A DNA stretch of 64,000 nt, taken from an uncultured Opitutaceae bacterium (lineage in GTDB: Bacteria > Verrucomicrobiota > Verrucomicrobiia > Opitutales > Opitutaceae). Position numbers and translations under genes: made by a program. The DNA lies in NCBI GenBank assembly GCA_937902925.1, contig CALFNN010000010.1:62001-126000 (forward strand), given 5' to 3'. Numbering within the stretch: the stretch's first letter is position 1; each line of letters begins with the position of its first letter. Shown piece by piece: positions 1 to 8,795 of the stretch. Below the pieces are notes generated by a model. It saw only the letters and a program-made list of their open reading frames with translations. It made no database searches and was not told the DNA's origin.

Positions 1-227
1 ACCCACGGATGGCGGAACGGAATCGTCCGCTGCGCGTGATTGCGCTGGGCGGCAAAATTGTCGAACGGCCGCTCGAAGACCCGCGCCCCGGCCGAGCGAG
101 CCAGTTCGGCCGTCCGATCGGTCGAACCCGAGTCGAGCACCACGATGTCGTCACGGCCCGCGAGCGAGGCGAGGCAGCCCGGCAGATCGCGTTCTTCGTT
201 CAGCGTGAGAATCAGGACGGAATACAT
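1..227 (-). CDS. GT2 glycosyltransferase, N-terminal part (cut by window edge)
   Basis: Only the first 75 residues are visible; the gene runs off the left edge. They form the start of a GT-A fold: an opening strand SVLILTLNEE, then VVLDSGSTDRT, the nucleotide-sugar binding segment, and an RNHA motif near residue 62. That spacing is typical of family 2 transferases of the WaaE/KdtX type, which move a sugar from a nucleotide donor at the cytoplasmic face of the membrane. The acceptor cannot be inferred. The ATG start lies 34 bp after the stop of the upstream O-antigen-ligase-like gene on the same strand, so the two are probably co-transcribed. The visible part shows that the polysaccharide cluster continues to the left. 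Confidence 0.8.
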   Translation of the reverse strand, partial: MYSVLILTLNEERDLPGCLASLAGRDDIVVLDSGSTDRTAELARSAGARVFERPFDNFAAQRNHAQRTIPFRHPW

Positions 228-261
228 GCCAGCGGGCGGGTGCGGACCGGGAGATTACCTC

Positions 262-1788
262 CTAGATGGGACTGGTCCCGGCTTCCGTGGACGGCGAAAG
301 GGATGGGGCTTTGGCGGCGGGCGCCTCCCGGTCGTGCAGGCGGCAGTATTGCACGGCGCAGAAAAAGCACAGCCACCACGTCAGGACGACGGCGAGGTTG
401 CCAAACGGAAATTCCACCCAGGCATAGATCAGAATCAATCCGCAGCCGCCGAGCAGATAGCAGGGCAGGATGCTCGCCAAATGCCGGCGGCGGAGACTGA
501 GCAGCGGCAGGAGGCCACAGAGCCCGAGCAGGGTCGTGCCCACGAATCCCTGCTCGGCGAACGCCTGCAGCCAGTCGCTATGGGCGTCGCGATAGAAGAC
601 CGGCAGTTTGTCGATGGACTGGCGGGTGTTGTAGAGAGTGAAAACGTGCGGGTAGGAGCCCATGCCCCAGCCGAACCAGGGCTTGGCCTGCGCCATCGTC
701 CAGGTGTTGCGATAGAGTTCGGCGCGCGAGCCGATGTCGCCGCGGGCGCGGATTTCCTGGATCTGTTGCTCGGTCTTGGCGAAGCGCATCGCGATGGTGT
801 CCCGCGCGACATACCAGATGCCCGCAGCCGCCACCGCGACCGTGGCGAGACCGCCGCATAAAGGGAGGATGATCGATTCCCGGAAACGCCGGCGTTTCCG
901 CGCGAGTCGGGCGAGCCAGTGGCACCATGCGAGGCCGAGCAGTCCGGCTGTCAGCACGGTGCAGGACCGCGAGGTGCTCAGGGGAACCGAGAGCGCGAGG
1001 AAAAAGACGGCGATGAGGCCGCCAAACGCCGGTGAATGAAAAAAACCGCGGGTATCGTGACGACGGGCGAAGTGCCACACGAGGCCGAGGCACGCCGCCA
1101 TCATCAACACGGCAAAGGATCCCCAATGGTTGTGGTAGACGAACGAGGCGAAGAAATACGGCTGCGGCGAAGCCTGGGCGCCGAAGAAAATGCCCTTGGC
1201 GCCGGCGAGCTTTTGCACGGTGCCGAAGACCGCCAGGGCCAGCGCATTCGCGCCCCCGACCAGGAGCAGGCCGCGCACGGCCCGCCGCTGACGGACGACG
1301 AGCACGAGGTTGAAGCAGGAGATCCAGATCGCGTCGAAGAGCCAGAGCGCGTTCAGCCCGATCAGGGGGCGGGCCGAACTGGGAAACCCGGCCCGCCCGC
1401 CGTCGTTCACCAACAGGGTCTCGGCGCCGAACTTGACGTCGCGAAAACTCGGATTGAGACAGCCAGCCACGACGAATGCGTTGAAGGCCAGCCACGGCAG
1501 CAGCCACCACGCGGAGCGCAACCATCCGTCCCGGAGGGACTCGCAGTCCTGCAAGGCCGTCAGGGTGAGCAGGGCACCGAGGCTGCCCCACCAAGCCAGC
1601 TCGGGCCGCAGCCATTCGGCGCCGCCGCCAAATGCCCACGTGATGCCGACCAGAAAAATCCCGAGATGACAGAGGACCACCCGTTCCAGCGGGCGTAGCG
1701 GCCGTTGGTGGGGAGGAATTCGCGCCCCGACGCCCGGCGGAAACTTGATTTCATCGCGAGCCGGGACGGTGCGTTCGCGACGACTCAC
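262..1788 (-). CDS. O-antigen ligase / Wzy-family membrane protein
   Basis: A 508-residue polytopic membrane protein with about ten to twelve hydrophobic segments. It has the hallmark of the Wzy_C/O-antigen ligase family: PWFGWGMGSY near residue 370, a long periplasmic loop, then HSDWLQAFAEQGFVG with His403, just before the last membrane segments. Such proteins polymerise repeat units or ligate finished glycan to a lipid or protein at the periplasmic face. Sequence alone does not separate ligase from polymerase; since a second polymerase-like gene lies at 5905-7458, ligation is a reasonable guess. The GTG start is chosen because it overlaps the stop of the upstream GT4 gene as GTGA; a longer reading frame would run deep into that gene. 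Confidence 0.82.
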   Translation of the reverse strand: MSRRERTVPARDEIKFPPGVGARIPPHQRPLRPLERVVLCHLGIFLVGITWAFGGGAEWLRPELAWWGSLGALLTLTALQDCESLRDGWLRSAWWLLPWLAFNAFVVAGCLNPSFRDVKFGAETLLVNDGGRAGFPSSARPLIGLNALWLFDAIWISCFNLVLVVRQRRAVRGLLLVGGANALALAVFGTVQKLAGAKGIFFGAQASPQPYFFASFVYHNHWGSFAVLMMAACLGLVWHFARRHDTRGFFHSPAFGGLIAVFFLALSVPLSTSRSCTVLTAGLLGLAWCHWLARLARKRRRFRESIILPLCGGLATVAVAAAGIWYVARDTIAMRFAKTEQQIQEIRARGDIGSRAELYRNTWTMAQAKPWFGWGMGSYPHVFTLYNTRQSIDKLPVFYRDAHSDWLQAFAEQGFVGTTLLGLCGLLPLLSLRRRHLASILPCYLLGGCGLILIYAWVEFPFGNLAVVLTWWLCFFCAVQYCRLHDREAPAAKAPSLSPSTEAGTSPI

Positions 1789-2909
1789 GATTGCTGCCCT
1801 TTCAACCCGGCGTAGAAACCGGCGAGCTGTCGTGCGGAGTGCTCCCAAGAGAACTGCCGCAGCACCCAGGCGCGCGCGTGTTGGCCGCGGGCGCGCAGAC
1901 GCGCCGGACCCTCGGCCGTGGCCGACCGGAGAGCGGAGGAAAAGTCCGCCCACGGAACGCACCAACCGCGGTTGTCGTGGTTGAGTTCACCCCAGGGGGT
2001 CGTGTCGGTGACGAGTGCGGGCACGCCATGGGCCATCGCCTCGGCCACGACCATCCCGAAGTTCTCGTTGTGCGAGGGAAGCAAAAAGAGCGAGGCGATC
2101 GCATAGGGCGCAGGGCGTCCGACACCGGTAAACGCCCGCACGCGACCCGCGCCGGAAGCGCGCATCACGTAGCGCTCGAGCATTTCCGGCGTGTAGTCCT
2201 GCGGGATGCCGACGAGCAGCAGCAGCCAGTTGTCCGGGGCGCGCTCGAGCCACAGGTCGATGAGTTCGAGCACCCGTTTCTTCTGGTGGAAACGCGAATA
2301 GAAAAGCGCCACCGGCTGCCTGGCCACCGCCGGGCACGCGGTGTTCCAGTGGGCAGCGGCGGACGTGATCTCAGGGAAGCCCGGTTCGTCGACGCCATTG
2401 GGCGCGACACAGACCGGCTGGTTGAAGCCCAGCGCGCGGATCTCCGCCGCCTCCTCCGCACTTGTCGCGTGCCAGCCCGCCACCGCCTCCAACGCACCGG
2501 GGTGGACGAGGACCCGCGCGAAGCGCTTGCGCCAACCGCGCCGGCGCCACGCCCAGGTGCTCATCATGCCTCGCGGGGAGACGACGAGCGCGGCCGAACC
2601 CGTGCGGGTGCGTCGATGGGCGTAATGCAGGGTGCGAAGCCACAACGAATGGTGATGCACGATCCCGGCCTCGGTCATCTCGAGCGCAGCGCGCAATCCG
2701 CCGGAGGGACAAAGGCGCTGCGGCCAGTTGCGCCGGAAAGTTCGCACGTGCAAGCGGCCCTCGGTTCGCTCGGCAGCGGGGGCCGGGCCGGTGGCGAGCA
2801 GGTCGACGTCGTGACCGAGGCCCGCCAGCGCCGCGCTCAAGGCGTAGACCGACTTGCTCGGCCCGCCCTTTTCCTCCTCGAGACTCGGCACGACCTCGCA
2901 CAGCTTCAT
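1785..2909 (-). CDS. GT4 family glycosyltransferase
   Basis: A 374-residue GT-B transferase. The N-terminus (MKLCEVVPSLEEEKGGPSKS) shows the glycine-rich acceptor-domain loop of GT4 enzymes that begin with a GGxxK/R-type motif. The donor domain carries YSRFHQKKR near residue 200 and the family E-x7-E signature in ENFGMVVAEAM (Glu282, Glu290), followed by TPWGELN. It should retain the anomeric configuration and build the cluster's glycan from a nucleotide sugar in the cytoplasm; donor and linkage are unknown. The ATG overlaps the stop of the acetyltransferase gene by 4 bp (ATGA), and its own stop overlaps the ligase-like gene, so all three are translationally coupled. Confidence 0.87.
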   Translation of the reverse strand: MKLCEVVPSLEEEKGGPSKSVYALSAALAGLGHDVDLLATGPAPAAERTEGRLHVRTFRRNWPQRLCPSGGLRAALEMTEAGIVHHHSLWLRTLHYAHRRTRTGSAALVVSPRGMMSTWAWRRRGWRKRFARVLVHPGALEAVAGWHATSAEEAAEIRALGFNQPVCVAPNGVDEPGFPEITSAAAHWNTACPAVARQPVALFYSRFHQKKRVLELIDLWLERAPDNWLLLLVGIPQDYTPEMLERYVMRASGAGRVRAFTGVGRPAPYAIASLFLLPSHNENFGMVVAEAMAHGVPALVTDTTPWGELNHDNRGWCVPWADFSSALRSATAEGPARLRARGQHARAWVLRQFSWEHSARQLAGFYAGLKGQQS

Positions 2910-3475
2910 GAGGTGCGGGGCTCGGGGCGGTCCTTGATTGGACGGCAGGGCTGACCAACGCAGATTTTGCGCGGCGGCAGATCGTGCATGACGACCGAGC
3001 GGGCGCCGACCACGCATAGGTCACCGACGGTGACTCCCGGCCCCACGAAGACATCGGCGCCCAGCCAGGCGTTTTCCCCGATGACGATCGGACGCGTGAT
3101 CAGGGGCATGTCCCAGCGCAGGAAGTCGTGGGTGCCGGCGCAGAGGTGGCAGTTCTGACTGAGGTTGGCGCCCCGGCGGAGCGTAACGAGAGCGAGATTG
3201 TAGAGAATGACATGCGGGCCCACCATCGCGCGCGGCGCGAGGACAAGGCGCCAGGGAAAGGTGACTTTGGCGGTGGGAAAGATGACGACCTGCGACGGTG
3301 CGGCGATATCGGCGCCAAAGAGGCGCAGCAACCGGGCGCGAAAACCGTGAAGCGGACGCGGGCTCCAGCGAAACAGCGTCGCCTGCACCAGCGCCCACAA
3401 CCAACGCAGCAATACCTCGCGACGCGGATAAGGCGTCACGCAGTGCTGGCCGAGGTAGGGCGGTTCGTCGGGCAT
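2906..3475 (-). CDS. WcaF-like hexapeptide acetyltransferase
   Basis: A 189-residue left-handed beta-helix acyltransferase. Imperfect hexapeptide repeats occupy roughly residues 60-175, and the catalytic His is His116 in CAGTHDFL, followed by ITRPIVIGENAWLGA as in WcaF, the colanic-acid acetyltransferase. An N-terminal RREVLLRWLWALVQATLF helix is also typical of that subfamily. It probably transfers acetyl from acetyl-CoA to a sugar hydroxyl of the glycan or its lipid-linked precursor. It sits between two GT4 genes, overlapping the downstream one by 4 bp. Serine O-acetyltransferase is excluded by length and by the lack of its N-terminal helical domain. Confidence 0.85.
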   Translation of the reverse strand: MPDEPPYLGQHCVTPYPRREVLLRWLWALVQATLFRWSPRPLHGFRARLLRLFGADIAAPSQVVIFPTAKVTFPWRLVLAPRAMVGPHVILYNLALVTLRRGANLSQNCHLCAGTHDFLRWDMPLITRPIVIGENAWLGADVFVGPGVTVGDLCVVGARSVVMHDLPPRKICVGQPCRPIKDRPEPRTS

Positions 3476-3554
3476 GGCTGGGAACAGAGGATTTGGTGGC
3501 CAGGAGTGGCCTCAAGGGCGAACATTACCCACGCACGCGCGGCATCTACCCATG

Positions 3555-4700
3555 TCACGTCCGGGCGGCGAGCCGCGAAAACTCGCCGAGCAGGAAACGC
3601 GCGCTGTCGGGAAAGTCGTAGAGGCGCGCGTGGGTCTGCGCCCGGGCCGCGATCGCTGCCCGGGTCGACGGTTCCGCCACGAGGCGGCTGAGTGCAGTGG
3701 CGAGTGCGCCCACGGCATCCGGAGCAGTGTGGTCAAACACGAGGCCGGTGTCGCCATCGCGCACGAGGTCGCCAAAGCACGCGAGGCCGGACACCACCGG
3801 TGCGCATCCGGCGGCCATCGCCTCCGCGGCCGCGATCCCGAAGGTTTCGCCGTGCTCGTCGAGACTCGGATAGCAGAACACGTCCATGGCCCCGTAACGC
3901 TGCGCAAGTTTTTCCGCCTCGAACTCGGGACCGGAAAAGGTCAGGCGATCGCCCAGCGCGGCGCCAAACTCGGCGAGCAGGGCATCGCGAAAATCTTCGC
4001 CACCACCGCCGAGTGGCACCGTCCACGGGCCGACGAGCTCGAGGCGCCACGCCGGAAGCCCGGGACGGAGGGCGAGGCGGGCGGCGGCGGTGAGGAGCAG
4101 CCGCAGGCCCTTGTCAGGGTGGATGCGGCCCACGTAACCGATCGTGACGGGTGCGGGCGGCGTTTGTTTTGCCGCCGCACGGGCATGCAAACCCCAGTCG
4201 ATGGGATTCGGAAACTGGACGATCCGTCCGGCGAGGGCGGGATTCTCCGCGCGGACGCGTCCGGTCACTGCCGCGCCCACGGAAAGCAGGCAATCGACGC
4301 CGCGATAGGCACGAGCCTGACCCTTGGGCATCCGGCCAAAAACCGCGACGACGCGGCCGGCCGACGGTTTGACGCGACGCAGCCACACCGGCAGCGAGAC
4401 CGTGTTGCAGACAACGACATCAGCGGCCGGCAACACCCGTGCGACGCGCAGACCCCAGACGAAATCAAGGAGCAGATTGAACGCGAGCCGGCGCGTATGA
4501 TCGGCGCCGGGCACGCGGACGTGGGTGAGGCCGGCGACTGTTTCACGGGCGGCGAGCCCGGGCCACGTGCGCGAGACGAAGGTGACATCGTGACCCGCGG
4601 CGACAAATTCCTGCGCGAGACGGTGCCAGATTTTTTCGGTGGCACCGCCGCGCAGCGGCGGCACGGGCAGAAAGAAGCCGGCGACGACGGTGATCTTCAT
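3555..4700 (-). CDS. GT4 family glycosyltransferase
   Basis: A 381-residue GT-B enzyme. It opens MKITVVAGFFLPVPPLRGGA, with the PPLRGGATEK loop of GT4 acceptor domains. In the donor domain IGYVGRIHPDKGL is followed by the E-x7-E pair Glu285/Glu293 in ETFGIAAAEAM, then DLVRDGDTGLVF. It is a cytoplasmic retaining glycosyltransferase of unknown donor. The ATG forms an ATGA overlap with the stop of the upstream GT4 gene. A longer frame exists but would run through that gene. A 79-bp gap separates its stop from the acetyltransferase gene downstream. Confidence 0.87.
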   Translation of the reverse strand: MKITVVAGFFLPVPPLRGGATEKIWHRLAQEFVAAGHDVTFVSRTWPGLAARETVAGLTHVRVPGADHTRRLAFNLLLDFVWGLRVARVLPAADVVVCNTVSLPVWLRRVKPSAGRVVAVFGRMPKGQARAYRGVDCLLSVGAAVTGRVRAENPALAGRIVQFPNPIDWGLHARAAAKQTPPAPVTIGYVGRIHPDKGLRLLLTAAARLALRPGLPAWRLELVGPWTVPLGGGGEDFRDALLAEFGAALGDRLTFSGPEFEAEKLAQRYGAMDVFCYPSLDEHGETFGIAAAEAMAAGCAPVVSGLACFGDLVRDGDTGLVFDHTAPDAVGALATALSRLVAEPSTRAAIAARAQTHARLYDFPDSARFLLGEFSRLAART

Positions 4701-5908
4701 CGGCGCGCGCCGCCCGTCAGGGACTCGAGGGCGGCCATCAGGCCCGCCGTGGTCTGCGCGTAGGTGTAGCCGGCGATGCGCCGTGAGACCCCGGCGCGAA
4801 TGCGAGCGCGGCCGACCGGGTCGGCGAGCGCGGTCAGCGCCGCGGCGAGCTTCACGGGCAGTTGGGTTTCGTCGCTGGCGCGGAACACCCAGCCGGTTTC
4901 CCCGTCGGACACGAGGTCGCGCTGGCAGCCGACCAGATCGCTGACGAGGCAGGGCACGCCCAGATGCATGGCCTCGTTGACGGCGAGCCCCCACGTCTCG
5001 TAGAATCCGCGCGACGGCAGCGCGAAGAGGTCGGCGAGCAGCAGGCGGGCGGGCATTTCGGACTGGTTGGCGAAAGGGAGAAAATGAACCGTGCCAGGAA
5101 GTGCGGTCTGGGCCAGGGCGGCGAGGGCCGGTTGCTCCGGGCCATCGCCCACAAAAACCAACGCCGCATCGGCGCGACGCAGGGCAAGGAACGCGGCAAG
5201 CAGTTCGCGCGGCTGCTTGGCGGAGACCAGCTTGCCGGCGAAGAGAACCACGCGCGTTTCCGGGGTCAGGCCGAGGCCGGCCCGGAGCGCGAGGGCGGCG
5301 GTGCGGTGGGCCGCAACCGCCGAATCGAACAACTCGTGATTGACCGAATGCGGGGCGAAAAAGAGTTTTCGATCCGGCACGCCCAGCGCGGAGAAATAAT
5401 CGCGATTGGCCGCGCCGACGGCGAGCACCGCGGCAAACTGGGCGTAGAGGGCCCGGAGGGCGAGCCGGACGCCGAGCCCCGGTTTGCCGCGGCCGAGAAA
5501 ATGGGAGTCACCGCGAAAGAGCAAAGGCACACGGTGGCGGCGCGCCCAGCCGATGGCCCGGAGGTGGCTCCACCACTTGTAACCGAACACGAGCACCGCC
5601 GAGGGCCGCCACGCCGCGAGGCGCGCCGGGAGCGATGGGTTGCGCAATCCCCAAAAATGATGCGTGCCCGGGTCGACGGCAGTGTTCGGGACAAACTCGG
5701 AATCGTAGCCCGAGAGCAGATCGACGTCCCACTTGAACGCCGCCTGAAACTGGGGATCGCGCTGGGTGGTGACGCCAAAGTTCCAAAGGTAAAAGACACG
5801 AAATTCCAGCGCCGTGTGGGCGCGAAGCCAGCGAAACCACGGGCTGTAATATTGCGTCGGGTGGGACAGGACCACGGCAACGCGGAGCGGGACCGGCGGA
5901 GGTTTCAC
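4697..5908 (-). CDS. GT4 family glycosyltransferase
   Basis: A 403-residue GT-B transferase starting with GTG in a GTGA overlap with the stop of the polymerase-like gene. The N-terminus VAVVLSHPTQYYSPWFRWL is seen in a subset of GT4 enzymes that begin HPxQY. The donor domain shows VVLFAGKLVSAKQP, FVGDGPEQ and the E-x7-E pair Glu304/Glu312 within YETWGLAVNEAM. It probably adds one sugar of the repeat unit. The preceding in-frame stretch back to 6115 is rejected because it lies entirely inside the polymerase-like gene. Confidence 0.87.
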   Translation of the reverse strand: MKPPPVPLRVAVVLSHPTQYYSPWFRWLRAHTALEFRVFYLWNFGVTTQRDPQFQAAFKWDVDLLSGYDSEFVPNTAVDPGTHHFWGLRNPSLPARLAAWRPSAVLVFGYKWWSHLRAIGWARRHRVPLLFRGDSHFLGRGKPGLGVRLALRALYAQFAAVLAVGAANRDYFSALGVPDRKLFFAPHSVNHELFDSAVAAHRTAALALRAGLGLTPETRVVLFAGKLVSAKQPRELLAAFLALRRADAALVFVGDGPEQPALAALAQTALPGTVHFLPFANQSEMPARLLLADLFALPSRGFYETWGLAVNEAMHLGVPCLVSDLVGCQRDLVSDGETGWVFRASDETQLPVKLAAALTALADPVGRARIRAGVSRRIAGYTYAQTTAGLMAALESLTGGARR

Positions 5909-7458
5909 GCGGCGGGAGGCTCGGGACGCCGCACGGTCATGCGCCGCAAAAACGGCAGGCTGCAGAAGATGATCGGGATGACCGACTGGAAGATCATCGT
6001 GACAAGCACGCTGGCGACCATCTCGAACGAGTTGGCGAAACCGAGCAGCACGACGAAGGAGACGAAGCCCTCGAGCGAGAGCAACAGCTTGCGGGCGGTG
6101 ATGTTTTCCAGCCACGCAAAAAACGCGCCCATGAAGATGCCGAGATAGACGGAGCCCAGATAGGGGCCGAAATTTCCGTAAGCTTCCGGCAGGAGGCCCC
6201 AGGCGACGTAGGTCTTGAAGGTCGAGCCGATGTCCTGCCGGCCGAAATGGACGTTGAGCAAGACCTGGCCTTCATGGCTGCGTGGCTTGTCCTTCCACAT
6301 GATCCGGGGCACGAGGAGCGGCGGAATCAGCGAATAGGTGTCCCCGCCCAGAGGGGGGATATTCCAGTCCTGCACCGCGTGGATCACATAGAGCAGGTTT
6401 TGGAGGTTGTTGATCCGCTCCAGGAGCGTCTGGCGACTTTCGTCATCGGCCTTCTTGTTGGCATCGAGCGTGGTGATTTCGGCCGGGGGCTTGAGGGCTT
6501 CGATGCTGGCTTCGCTCCATTCGAGGTAGATCGCGGGAATTTGGATAAAGCTGAACGAGGCGACCGGCTTGTCCTCGCCGAACTGCCAGTATCGGCTGCG
6601 CATCGTGAATTTACCGACGCTGAGGAACGAGAGCACCGCCACCACGATTGTCACGTAGCGCCACGGAATTTTCCCCGTGCTCCAGAAAAGGCCGATCAAC
6701 ACCGCCGCGACCATCGTGGTCGCGGCGGAAAGGAGAAAGCCCGATGCGCTGAGACCCGCGCTGACGATCAACAAGGTCCAGAACATTATCCGTTGCGGGC
6801 GTTTGATGTCGCCCGAACCGACGAACAGTGCGGTCAGGAAAAATCCGCACGCGCTCGCTCCCGTCACCAACGGTCCGACCAGCGAATTCGAGCCGCTCGG
6901 CAGCAGTGCGAACAGGAAGTCGAGCAAGTTTGCCTGATCGAGCACTTGATAGGCCGTGCCGGCGATGATCAGGCCCAGGCCGAGGCGGTTGAGCCGGTCC
7001 GAGCCTTCCTGTTGAAAATCGGGCATGGCATAAGATTCCGGGCGCGCCGGCAGAATGATGCGCATCGCCACCGACCAGGTTGCGATCAGGGCGACGCTGA
7101 ACACGAGGACTTCGAGGCCCGACTCCGTCACTTCCACCTCCGGGCTGTGAATGACGGATTCGTTGCCGATGACGATGGGGAGGCCGTAGGCGATGAGATG
7201 CTGAACGGCGACCACCGGGACCAGAGGCAGACCGATGCCGGCCCTCCGCCAGACGCCAAAAATAAACAAGGTGCCCAAGACAATGGCCCCGAAACAAGTG
7301 GCCGCGGGATTGTCGGACAGCACGAGCACCGCGACCTCGCCGCCCAGCACAACGATTATCGGAAGCCAGATCCGGTCGATCAGGCTGCGGACCCGCAGGG
7401 CCAGGTCGCCGATCTGGGCGTAGCGGTCGAAAGCGGTGGTGGCGGCCGGGGAAGTCAT
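5905..7458 (-). CDS. Wzy-like oligosaccharide repeat-unit polymerase (membrane)
   Basis: A 517-residue integral membrane protein with about eleven to thirteen hydrophobic segments. Near the C-terminus is a long periplasmic loop ending LLPEAYGNFGPYLGSVYLGI, which resembles the WGLLPE-x-NFG segment of oligosaccharide repeat-unit polymerases (Wzy/EpsH-like). Such proteins join lipid-linked repeat units on the outer face of the inner membrane. Homology between Wzy proteins is weak, so the call rests on topology, that motif and cluster context. Start and stop both sit in 4-bp overlaps with flanking glycosyltransferase genes. It coexists with an ABC exporter upstream, which is discussed in the findings. 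Confidence 0.7.
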   Translation of the reverse strand: MTSPAATTAFDRYAQIGDLALRVRSLIDRIWLPIIVVLGGEVAVLVLSDNPAATCFGAIVLGTLFIFGVWRRAGIGLPLVPVVAVQHLIAYGLPIVIGNESVIHSPEVEVTESGLEVLVFSVALIATWSVAMRIILPARPESYAMPDFQQEGSDRLNRLGLGLIIAGTAYQVLDQANLLDFLFALLPSGSNSLVGPLVTGASACGFFLTALFVGSGDIKRPQRIMFWTLLIVSAGLSASGFLLSAATTMVAAVLIGLFWSTGKIPWRYVTIVVAVLSFLSVGKFTMRSRYWQFGEDKPVASFSFIQIPAIYLEWSEASIEALKPPAEITTLDANKKADDESRQTLLERINNLQNLLYVIHAVQDWNIPPLGGDTYSLIPPLLVPRIMWKDKPRSHEGQVLLNVHFGRQDIGSTFKTYVAWGLLPEAYGNFGPYLGSVYLGIFMGAFFAWLENITARKLLLSLEGFVSFVVLLGFANSFEMVASVLVTMIFQSVIPIIFCSLPFLRRMTVRRPEPPAA

Positions 7459-8795
7459 CGGGTGGGAACGGCCGGCTGGCCGCGATGGCGCGCAAGAGCC
7501 GCGTCGAACAGACCGGCCTGCCGTTGAGTCAGGGAGGGCGCGAGGTAATGGCGTTCAAAAAAGGCGCGATTGCGCTCCGGGAGCGATGCGGCGGGAAATC
7601 CCGCGAGCGCAGTGTCGAAAAAGGCGGTCAGCGCGGCTTGCGCCGCGTCCCGTGGGCCCGCCTCACGGAAACGGACGAGAAAGGCGCACTGCAGCTCATC
7701 CAGAATATTCTCGAGGACGCTTCCGCTGAAAACGACGGCGAGGATCGGCGGGCCCGCAAGAAAGCACGGATAGATTTTGGACGGCGAATAGGCGAGGTCG
7801 CTCGAACCCGCGAGCAGCAGCACGTCCGCCTCCTGCTGCAGCCGCAGGCTTTCAAGATGTCCGAGTCGGTGGGGAGTTTCCGCCACCTGGTCGGCGACGC
7901 CGCAGCGCTCGGCCAGCGGCAGGATTGCCGGGACTCCCTGGCCGGGCGCGGCGTAACTCGTGCCGACAAAATGAAAACGAAACCGCCGGGCTCCCGTGGG
8001 ATTTTTTTCCCGGTAGAGACGGAGGGCATCGAACAGGACCGTGAGCGCATGCGGCATGACCGGGCCGGCGGCGCCGGTGTAGAGGAGGTGGATCTCGCCC
8101 TGTGTCCGGGAAAAATAGGGCGGCCGGTCCGACACCCGAATGGCCGCCGCCAGGTCCTCGCGACTGGCGCCGAACGGGATCGCGTCTGCCGGTGTGCGGG
8201 TGAGCCACGAATAGCGCGCCCGCAGGTCGTCGAGATAGGCGGGAGACACGCTCATCACTCCGTCGACGCGACGGAAGGACCAGCCCTCCAGCAACCAGGC
8301 CATGGCGCGCGCCACCTTGTATTTCCAACCGCCTGGCGGCTTCCGCGATCCGGCGCGCGAATAGTAGTCCGTGCGCCACGGGTCCTGGATGTCGACGACA
8401 TAGGGCACGCCATGGAGCGCCCCCCAGATGCGCCCGAGCGTGAAGGTCACAAACTGCGTGTTCGAAAAAAAGACCAAGTCGATGCGTTCCCGGCGGATGA
8501 TCCTCGAGCCGGCGGCCAGAAAGTGGCACCAACACCGCAGGCCAAGGTTGCGCACCCCCAGCAGGCGGGTCCAGCGCAGCGCGAACGCCGGACGGCGCAC
8601 CACCGCGACATCCGCCGGGACGGTGGCATCGAGTCCGGGCTCGCGCACCGCGTCCTGCCATCGCTCGCCGACGCAGAGCACCACCGGCTCCCAGCCGCAG
8701 GCCCGATAGTGGGGCAGGCTCATCCGGATGCGCTGCATGTCGGGCGCGTTGATCGGCGGGAAGTGGGGCGAGACGATCAGGACGCGGCGCATCAT
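7455..8795 (-). CDS. GT4-like glycosyltransferase
   Basis: A 446-residue GT-B protein. The N-terminus VLIVSPHFPPINAPDMQRIR matches GT4 proteins that open with SPHFPP, and VVDIQDPWRTDYYS near residue 150 is a conserved acceptor-domain element of the same group. In the donor domain, EADVLLLAGSSDLAYSPSKI takes the place of the usual E-x7-E block, so catalytic residues are less clear than in the neighbouring GT4 genes. Two ATG codons are tandem at the start; the first forms the ATGA overlap with the upstream membrane glycosyltransferase gene. The stop overlaps the polymerase-like gene. The donor sugar is unknown. Confidence 0.78.
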   Translation of the reverse strand: MMRRVLIVSPHFPPINAPDMQRIRMSLPHYRACGWEPVVLCVGERWQDAVREPGLDATVPADVAVVRRPAFALRWTRLLGVRNLGLRCWCHFLAAGSRIIRRERIDLVFFSNTQFVTFTLGRIWGALHGVPYVVDIQDPWRTDYYSRAGSRKPPGGWKYKVARAMAWLLEGWSFRRVDGVMSVSPAYLDDLRARYSWLTRTPADAIPFGASREDLAAAIRVSDRPPYFSRTQGEIHLLYTGAAGPVMPHALTVLFDALRLYREKNPTGARRFRFHFVGTSYAAPGQGVPAILPLAERCGVADQVAETPHRLGHLESLRLQQEADVLLLAGSSDLAYSPSKIYPCFLAGPPILAVVFSGSVLENILDELQCAFLVRFREAGPRDAAQAALTAFFDTALAGFPAASLPERNRAFFERHYLAPSLTQRQAGLFDAALARHRGQPAVPTR